Positions 57,001-64,000 of a stretch of DNA of 64,000 nt are shown in pieces. The stretch lies in contig NC_079368.1 in NCBI RefSeq assembly GCF_021018895.1, positions 8,492,001 to 8,556,000 on the forward strand. Reading direction: 5' to 3'. Origin of the DNA: Seriola aureovittata (taxonomy: Eukaryota > Chordata > Actinopteri > Carangiformes > Carangidae). The notes under the pieces were generated by a model. That model saw nothing but the letters and a program-made list of their open reading frames with translations. It was not told the DNA's origin and did no database searches. The position numbers and the translations under genes were made by a program. Within the stretch, counting starts at the first letter, position 1, and each line of letters starts with the position of its first letter.

Positions 57001-59902
57001 GATGTTTGCAGTACATTTGCTACCTTGGGTTGTTGCATTGCCGTGTGCGGCGAGTGACTCCCCCACCACATGTCCGTGAACAGGGGGAGAACTCAGACCA
57101 GCTCGACCAGGAGCCATGCACCACCACAGAGGAGCTGAGCTCCTCTGGAGACACACAACGCCCCTTCAGACACCACTGCAAGAGAGGACTGAACCTCATA
57201 ACAAATATGCTTGTGCCTACTTTATGTAAATAATGACACTTGGGAAAATACAGAATTACTCACTCATCACAGATCAGTACCTGATTTGGTGCACACTCTG
57301 TACCGTCCAGCAGTGGCACCAGGAGACGTTTGCAGGAGCTGTCGTCATCAGGGTTAATTTGACAGGACAGAACACGACAAACTGGCTGATGAAAATGAAA
57401 ACCAATGTTAAAAACAAGGCTAGATGTGTGATAATAATGTCTATTTTTGATGTGAAATGCCACCTGGTGGTGTTAAGCTGCTATTACAGGTGACTTACCA
57501 GGTCAGGATTGCTGAAAGAGCATGCTCTTGCGGTGCTACCAAAAGCTATACGACACTGATCATCAACTCCATAGTAGAGACCAGGCTTCCAGTCTTGTAG
57601 GGAGCCTGCCATTGCAGGCAGGTCGTTCACACATCCAGCCTTCCCTTCACTGGGAACACAAATGCATGTGACATGTCATTCCCAAAATACTTACAGTATA
57701 TCACACCAAAAGACTTAATCAGTTTTTCTATACTTGATGTTTTAATGAATTTCAACTCAAAACCAAATTAAACATCCTCAAAATGTGAACCTAAGGTGAA
57801 AACAATTAGATATGACTCATAGATGAAATGCCTTTTCAACAGTGCCAGGTCTGCATGATGAATGAGAGACATTTTCATGCACAGCTGCTCTGCACAGGTT
57901 GGCCCACCTGAAGAATGTGAGCAGCTGCTGTCTGCTGCAGGGGGACCAGGTCAGATCCACACTGTTGTAGCCTCCATCAGAAGCCATCATGAACCCACTC
58001 CTGCCGCAGGTGTTTCCCACTCCATCATGGTTGATTCCGAAACTGGGTGAAATTATATATGCAATCACAGATACTTAAAAGAAATCACTGCCTAATGAGT
58101 TTTATAAGTTGAAATGTAAATTTCAAAACAGATATGTTACTTCTTTGAATCAGCTTTTACCTGTGGCCAATTTCATGAGCAATTGTGATCCCCAGGTCAA
58201 AGCCTGTGTCCTCTGTGATCACACAGCTCCACTCACTGGAGCAAGCCCCACCCAGCTGCGCTACTCCCCTGACCTGCTTGTTCCCATCGGGCAACACCAG
58301 GTCATACCTGTTTGCGATGGAAGATATACCGTAAAATATGGTTCGTCCGTCCATGTAGTAAACATCTATTTATAATACATCCAGGTACACGCCGTCATAC
58401 CTCGTAACGTACAACAAAAGATCAGCATGTAGCGGGTCTGAGTCGTTGGGGGGGTTTATCCTTCTGCCCCAGTCGCACACACTTCTAAGAGATGAGGTGA
58501 TGTTGGTAGACATTTGTATCTCTGGCTAGAAGAAGGAAGACAGTAACAATAGAGGACAGACGCTGCTAAGAAAACCAAAAGAATGTTGTAATGGTCTTCT
58601 CTCCCTCCATCTTAGCTCTCTAATCTTCTATCCACCACATTTATACCCTCTACAGAATAACCTTATATTCAATAGTAGCAGGAATGTAAGCTTATTCTAC
58701 TGGTGCACACATTGGACAACAGAATTAGCTGAATACCAAAATTACATGTGCAGCTATTGAATTTTAGGGCACTAACATACCACAAGTAAAACAAAGAGCC
58801 ACTTACCTCTGGCTCCGACAGGATGATTGTGCGGACCAGGTGCACCCGCATGTTGGCGCCCAGGGTCATGTCTCTCAGCAGCTCTGAGGCCTGGGTTGAA
58901 ATTGATATATAAGTCAGTTTAATATATTTCAGGATGCTCAGAGTGTAATGGGAGTATAGTATTGCGGTGCTCTCTCTAGAGCTGGTTCTGGAAACATTTC
59001 AGCATATAACGTCTGAACTGAGTTTTCTCTCTAACTTGAGTTGCTTTTTATTTGTTTCCATTATATCGTTTCTCCTATACTAGCTATCCTTGTACATTAG
59101 TTTCAAGGTGTATAAATGGCTATCAATACAACACAGGCTGCTTAGATACCTGTCTATTTACTGTATGTTTGTGATCAGACTTACAATATTGAGATTGGTG
59201 AGGATGTATCTTTCTGTATCCTGCTTGTGGACCTGCTGGACATCAGGCCCTACCACCACCAGCAGTTCCAGGTGGGTTATATCAGGCATCAGTGCTGACC
59301 GACGCAGCCGCCCACTCTCTGAGAACAAAAAGTAAACGCAGTGGTAACATACACCATTGATTTGCTTGTGTATATAGTTATTTTTATTTACCTTACGTTA
59401 TAGCGTGCATAATATACTTGTGATTGATGTCTTCATGCTGCCATAGGAACACATACCAGAGGCATCAGGAGAAGAATCAGGAGAGGAAACTATGTCTCTT
59501 TGACTGGAGGAGTGACGGGATAGCTTTTGGAGGGAACAAACAATATCACAGTTTTTAGCTCCTTTAGAAACAGATGCTTTGTGACTAAATTTAGATCTGT
59601 GGCCCAAAATACTGAATGAAAACACAAAAATAATTTTAGGCTTTTTGGTTTTTAGTGGTCACCATGTAAATCCAGTAAAACATGGTTATGACTCTCGGCA
59701 GGTCGTTGGATTTCACAGGATGATAAACAGCTTAAAGTTGAAGAGTTCAATGTACTTTGCAGAAGTCCAGAGCAGTGGAATCAGTAACCGCTTTGCTCCT
59801 GTTCACCCGCGGCTTTCCACCTACCTCGTCCAATGGAGATCTCATTAGAGCGCTGAAGCCAGGCCGCAGTAAAAGCAGACAGAGCAGAGTCATAAAAACC
59901 AT
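49636..59902 (-). CDS. adamts13: ADAMTS13, von Willebrand factor-cleaving protease (29 coding exons, 1396 aa)
   Basis: Exons, gene order: 59825-59902, 59457-59523, 59185-59318, 58807-58890, 58401-58525, 58161-58307, 57908-58042, 57499-57649, 57281-57385, 57024-57175, 56867-56930, 56369-56495, 56119-56267, 55870-55990, 55384-55464, 55109-55290, 54856-55012, 54016-54145, 53722-53901, 53330-53528, 53147-53249, 52927-53056, 52661-52837, 52360-52564, 51096-51447, 50866-51009, 50591-50770, 49905-50080, 49636-49791. The sum is 4191 nt with phases consistent; human ADAMTS13 also has 29 exons and 1427 aa. Layout: signal peptide, very short propeptide with furin site RLRR (52-55), metalloprotease, disintegrin-like domain, eight thrombospondin-1 repeats with Cys-rich and spacer domains after the first, and two CUB domains, which only ADAMTS13 has in this family. 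It is a secreted plasma protease that trims VWF multimers. Exon 2 has a weak acceptor (TCCAAAAG) and the exon 5 start could shift by six bases; both are the least certain points. Confidence 0.96.
51096..54145 (-). other. adamts13: adamts13: thrombospondin type 1 repeats 2-8 and Ser/Thr linker
   Basis: Repeat cores in order: [11 protein letters not shown] (begun in the previous exon), [55 protein letters not shown] and [11 protein letters not shown]. Repeat 7 has Asp in place of the first Gly of CGxG. After repeat 8 comes a Thr/Ser/Pro-rich linker of about 70 residues (about 1105-1178), likely O-glycosylated. Confidence 0.9.
54856..57649 (-). other. adamts13: adamts13: disintegrin-like, TSP1-1, Cys-rich, spacer and start of TSP1-2
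   Basis: The disintegrin-like part includes [14 protein letters not shown] and [14 protein letters not shown]1-1 reads [19 protein letters not shown]. The Cys-rich part has [13 protein letters not shown] where the human protein has RGDSFLDGTRC, so the RGD triplet is absent. The spacer ends [11 protein letters not shown], keeping the Tyr residues of the human VWF-binding exosite VYRRYGEEYG with one Arg changed to Lys. Confidence 0.9.
57908..59318 (-). other. adamts13: adamts13: metalloprotease domain segment
   Basis: From the furin site the protein runs [20 protein letters not shown], through [19 protein letters not shown] to [11 protein letters not shown] and the zinc site HEIGHSFGINHD (residues 207-218), split by an intron between H and S. 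The Met-turn follows as FMMASDGG. All three zinc-binding histidines and the catalytic glutamate are present, so the enzyme should be active. Confidence 0.95.
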
Positions 59903-60250
59903 GTTTCCCCTCTTCCTGTGCGTCTACCTGCTCTGCTATAGTGCTAGGACAATATGCGATCCTCCTACTCAGGCAGGACAAAGCCCAGCCAACGGGGTAT
60001 GAGTAACATGTGTTTATGTAAAGAGTAGGGACAAAGTTGATGAGTGACACACGTCATTTGCTGTTATCTTCCAACTGTGGGAGCAAGGGGACAGCTCTCA
60101 TTGGTTGGCTCTTTTTTTTTTTTCTTGTCTTTTTTTTTGTATGCAATGACTAATTTGTGTCATTTCTTGTCTTTCGTCACTGAGCAATAAAGACTTCTTT
60201 AATGACAGGAGAGAATCAGTGTTAGCAGTTGCATGCTTTATTTAGAAACC
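59903..60250 (-). promoter_or_regulatory. adamts13: adamts13 upstream region
   Basis: Directly upstream of the adamts13 ATG the minus strand is moderately GC-rich. Further up it has AAATGACGTGTGTCACTCAT (about 60039-60058), containing a CRE-like TGACGTG and an AP-1-like TCACTCA. No TATA box is seen. The ATG at 59902 is followed by a second in-frame ATG three codons on; both lead into the same hydrophobic signal (LLCLLLL). Confidence 0.3.
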
Positions 60251-63200
60251 AAAATCCCCCCTTTTGGGATTGTACTCATATTTTTATTTAGGCCTTTCAC
60301 AGCTGCAATCACTGCTGAATTAATCCTAATTATCATAAATAATATTAAGTGTTATTTCTTGATGTGGCCATTAGAGGGCAGTCACAATCCTGGAAGAAAC
60401 TGAGAGGGAACAGGAGCACACACACACGCATTCCTCCACAAGTGTGTAACAAAATAACATCCTCTATGTCCATGACAGATGTAAAACATTATCTAATGCT
60501 AAATTGCTCATTTGGAACATAGGAGATTCACACTGGAAACACAACAACAACAACAACAGCAATAACAACACCAGCAACGGTAAAGCTAGAACTGACAAGC
60601 TTATTCCTGTGGATCAGAGATATAATTATTTTCTTTTACTACTGAAACAGGGCCAGATGGCAGACTTTTCTCTCTAACTTCAACTACAAGTAGTGATTCC
60701 TTTTTACATGATTGATGGTAATTTTAAATATATCCCTATGCTGATTGTACAAATACAGTCAAACTAGGGCAACCATTTCTTCTTGCTATGATAATGACAC
60801 AGATGTCCAGCTATAACAAGAATGTATTCCACCCTTCAGATAAACTCTAAAATCCAGAAACTAAACTGAAGAAAGCGTTGAAACCCCCCCATCCCTCCCC
60901 TCTGTCCCCTTCATTCCTGAGGGGGTATAGTTTATCTCCATAAAGCAAGGATTCAAGCCCATCTGCCATTAGTCTGCCAGATATCTGCCCGTTGTCAGTC
61001 CGAATTAACAGCTGGGTGTCACAGGCATTACACCAGCATCACTACTCCACTAAAACCTCAATGCCCTGCTGGATTTATCGAGCACAACAGACTGTGATAA
61101 GTGTTGTTGGATCCTCATGCCCATGTCTGTGCAGAAGAGGGTAGGGATTGTATATTTATGATGTCCTAAATTATATATATCTAGCCATATGGGATGCGCA
61201 AGTGGGCACAACAGATGATGCCTCGGGAAAATGTTGGTTGGTTGCAGTTGGTGAAGAAGGAGAAAGTTGTTCGAGGAACGAAGTTAAACACAGAAAACTT
61301 ATAATCTCTGTTATTCTGCCAGATGGATACAGTCACTTTTTTGTTGCCCTGTTTCTTCTGATTTTATTGTCAAAATGTATAATTAATATACTCCAGAACC
61401 ATCCAAAAGGTATGTTAGTTGTTACAACCTTTTGCATAGACATCTACCTAACGAGATTTTGTGTTGCGAAGGCCAACCTCTTAGCATTTAATTTTGAGAT
61501 GCATTTATGTAGAGTGGCTTGTACATAAAAAGGTTTCTCGTTCATCTGCTTTTCATTCCATCCATCTGTCACACTGTTGTAAAAGATTCATGTGTGCAAA
61601 ATCTATAAATGTTCACCTGCCTGTTTATGGCAGCTCATCACCTAAAGTCTTTATGTTTGGATACGGAGGATAAGCATCAGTGCTAGAATTTTACTGTATT
61701 TCTTTGACAGGAAATGATTAAGGATGTTAAATTCTGAAGCTGGCAAGGGAACCTTGCTCACTAAGCTCATGCTTGACAGACTGAGCAATAAAATATTTGA
61801 ATCTCTTGCCTTGACCATGACTTTTTTCTTCATCGTGCAACCGACCAATTGTTATTATAACCAGAGGGCCTTGGTTAAATCTAGCACACCTTTGATGTCT
61901 GACTCACTGAAACTGCGTTTTTTGTTCAAAGTTTGGTGTGTGACTATTTATAAAACTGCCAGAGTGATGGATCAGACGTTAAATCAAAGTTACAGCCATA
62001 CATAAAAATATCACCAACAAATGGCCTCATAACATCCGCTTTTCAAATATACGGATGTTTCTCTCAATCGGTATTTGCTTTGTGTATGAGCCACTCTGTC
62101 TTCACGTTGTACTGCAAGAAAATATGTTAAATGTGAGAATATTTTCTCCCGCTGATGTACGTTTTCCTGCTAATTGAGACTAATATGGTGTTGATGGTAT
62201 ATTGTCAGCTCTGAGATGATGACTTTCCAGTATGTAATGCAATACCGATTGTGCTAAAACTCAGTGCCACTACAAATTATAAAGATATTTTTCAGGCAGT
62301 GTTTTCTTTCCAGTAGTTCCCCAGCTGTTTTAGCATATGACAGCATATCATAGTGATTCGAGGATGCTGCAGGGGCATTTAATAATGCCCATGATGATGA
62401 TGATTTAATGATCATGGTGTGTGGTTTCTGATAAATGGACAAATATGTGCAAGTAATTACAAAGAATTGCTTTCAGGGGAAGGGCTTTTGTAGTGTGAGT
62501 TGGAGGTGCTTGATGCTCTGCATTACTCTGCAATGGAAATGCCACACTTTCTAATGTATCACATAATTGGCAAACAAGAATGGGAGATGCAATTGTGACA
62601 TATTTCTGCCTGGATGTCTCTAGAAACACTGTTTTGTGATAAATAAGAGTAGGATAATCCAAAATGGGTTTCCCCTGTGATTTCGATCAGCGATACAGTT
62701 GTAAACAAAATGGAATAGAAATGATGTCCTGAGGTAATGATTATTTAAAAAAAACATCAATCTTATATCAGAGAACAGCTTTAATTGATGCTCTTTCCAT
62801 TCGAAACACTCCCATTCTTTTGTAGCACATTGTTTATTTGTTTGATGACACTGATATAATTAGAATTTATGGAATTAATGATCAGTGTTGGACTAAAGGG
62901 TTAGCTGTAGACTGTGCTCTGCAAAATAATTGAGTAATCTGAGTTTAGGTCAGTTTGCCCTCTGCTTTGACTACAATCCACATCGATAAAGACAAATTAT
63001 GTTTCTAAAAAGAATCAAGCCTTTACTCAAGATCCATCTGCTCTCAGATCTGCAGCGTAAAAGGATGAAAAATCCATTGATTTATTCCATTTTACTATGG
63101 CCTTTCTCCTGTGCCTTGCCCCCTCTGTTCCTATGAGACTACTGTAGCTGCAGTTGACTGCAACAAGGGACTGCAGGGAAGGGCACTGAATACTAAGCTG

Positions 63201-64000
63201 GCCAAGTCAGACAGCCTACATTTAGATCCAACCCTCCCATGAATGGGCGGAAAGCTCCTATTGGGATATTAAATGATGGTGAAGCAGTGGACAAATCCTA
63301 TAACTGAACATCTGTTGGCATGCTGCTGATGGGAGCTGAATTTTAATAAGCTGCACGTGGAAAGATCTGACTGCAAAGTTTGGACTCAGGCACGACTAAC
63401 ATGAGCAACAAGCACGAGCAACAAATTAGACTCGTCAGGAAAATGACTCGTGCTTGCATCTTTCATGCAGCCTAATAAGCAATCAATATATGTAAAGACT
63501 GCAGAACATTAATCTTTTGCTTCAGACCTATTTGAATTTCTGTCGTACCTCAGCAAACATGGCAGTATATCTGAAATTATATTTCCCTGTTCCCATATTG
63601 CACTGTTTCTCAGCTGGCCTTTTTGCTCCAAATCAGTGATTATAGTAGACTATGTTTGGATAGACTTAACCTGAATTTTGCTGGTATGCTCTCTCAATTT
63701 GCAATCCCACTCTCAAGCTTTTATTCTTATTTTCTAGTGTCAGACTTACAAGATACCTGGCATTTTATACATACTGGCTACAGAAATAAATATTACCGTA
63801 AAACTTGAAATATTTTCAAATAACTTAAAGTGGCACACTTAAAATTTACACATGAAGATCAGTTTATTTGTTCGAAAGAGTAATACTCAGCCTATGAAAA
63901 CAGCTGTATGTCTTTCATGGTTCTGAGTTAAGCTCTGAAGAGAAAATAACTCTTGTGATGTAATTAGGCTGAGACTTCAAATTTGTAACATAAACTGTTG
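60251..64000. other. Non-coding interval beyond adamts13
   Basis: No exon could be supported. The sequence is AT-rich, with a short (CAA)n run (60539-60558), and has few recognisable repeats. Blocks near 60900-61060 and 62380-62680 look even and homeodomain-motif-rich (AAGTAATTACAAAGAATTG) and might be conserved non-coding DNA. The longest frame (61148-61528, plus) shows no family resemblance. Confidence 0.5.

Noticed and set aside
49781..60250. Plus-strand frames across the adamts13 locus.
   Set aside because: They are antisense shadows of minus-strand exons whose frames, splice sites and domains are consistent with ADAMTS13.
61148..61528. 126-codon plus-strand frame with a hydrophobic stretch (FFVALFLLILLSKCIINIL).
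   Set aside because: The base composition matches surrounding AT-rich DNA. There is no family resemblance, splice signal or promoter; its length is compatible with chance.

Overview
The window looks like nuclear DNA of a ray-finned fish. Four genes are split by GT-AG introns, or match a vertebrate single-exon gene, and give vertebrate-specific proteins. The background is AT-rich, full of CA/TG microsatellites, and carries degenerate non-LTR retrotransposons and short TIR elements of kinds common in percomorph fishes. The percomorph placement is an inference from repeat types only. No prokaryotic, viral or CRISPR-like content was seen, and I found no undescribed multi-gene system.

Layout. 1-20.3 kb is non-coding apart from one probable signal-peptide exon on the minus strand (10639-10684) behind a GC-richer promoter-like stretch; its other exons would lie left of the window. 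20954-24269 (+) is asb6, six coding exons, 439 aa. An unidentified terminal exon on the minus strand (25333-25554) with its own poly(A) signal faces it tail to tail. 25.6-40.4 kb is a gene-poor interval with dinucleotide arrays, small TIR elements, possible conserved non-coding blocks and, at 37.3-40.4 kb, a run of three different pentanucleotide satellites. ier5l (40750-41628, +, intronless, 292 aa) begins about 350 bp after the last satellite. crat follows at once (42647-49036, +, 14 coding exons, 628 aa) and carries an antisense L1 relic in one intron. adamts13 (49636-59902, -, 29 coding exons, 1396 aa) converges on crat with 600 bp between stop codons. 60-64 kb shows no gene.

The exon chains of asb6, crat and adamts13 were built by hand. 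Every junction is GT-AG, the reading frame stays open throughout, and the summed lengths divide by three. The genes do not form one pathway: asb6 encodes a Cullin-5 ubiquitin-ligase adaptor, ier5l an immediate-early PP2A-binding regulator, crat a mitochondrial acyl-carnitine enzyme, and adamts13 a secreted protease that cuts von Willebrand factor. All four map to human 9q34 (recalled, not checked here), so the block is probably an old syntenic segment that has been rearranged.
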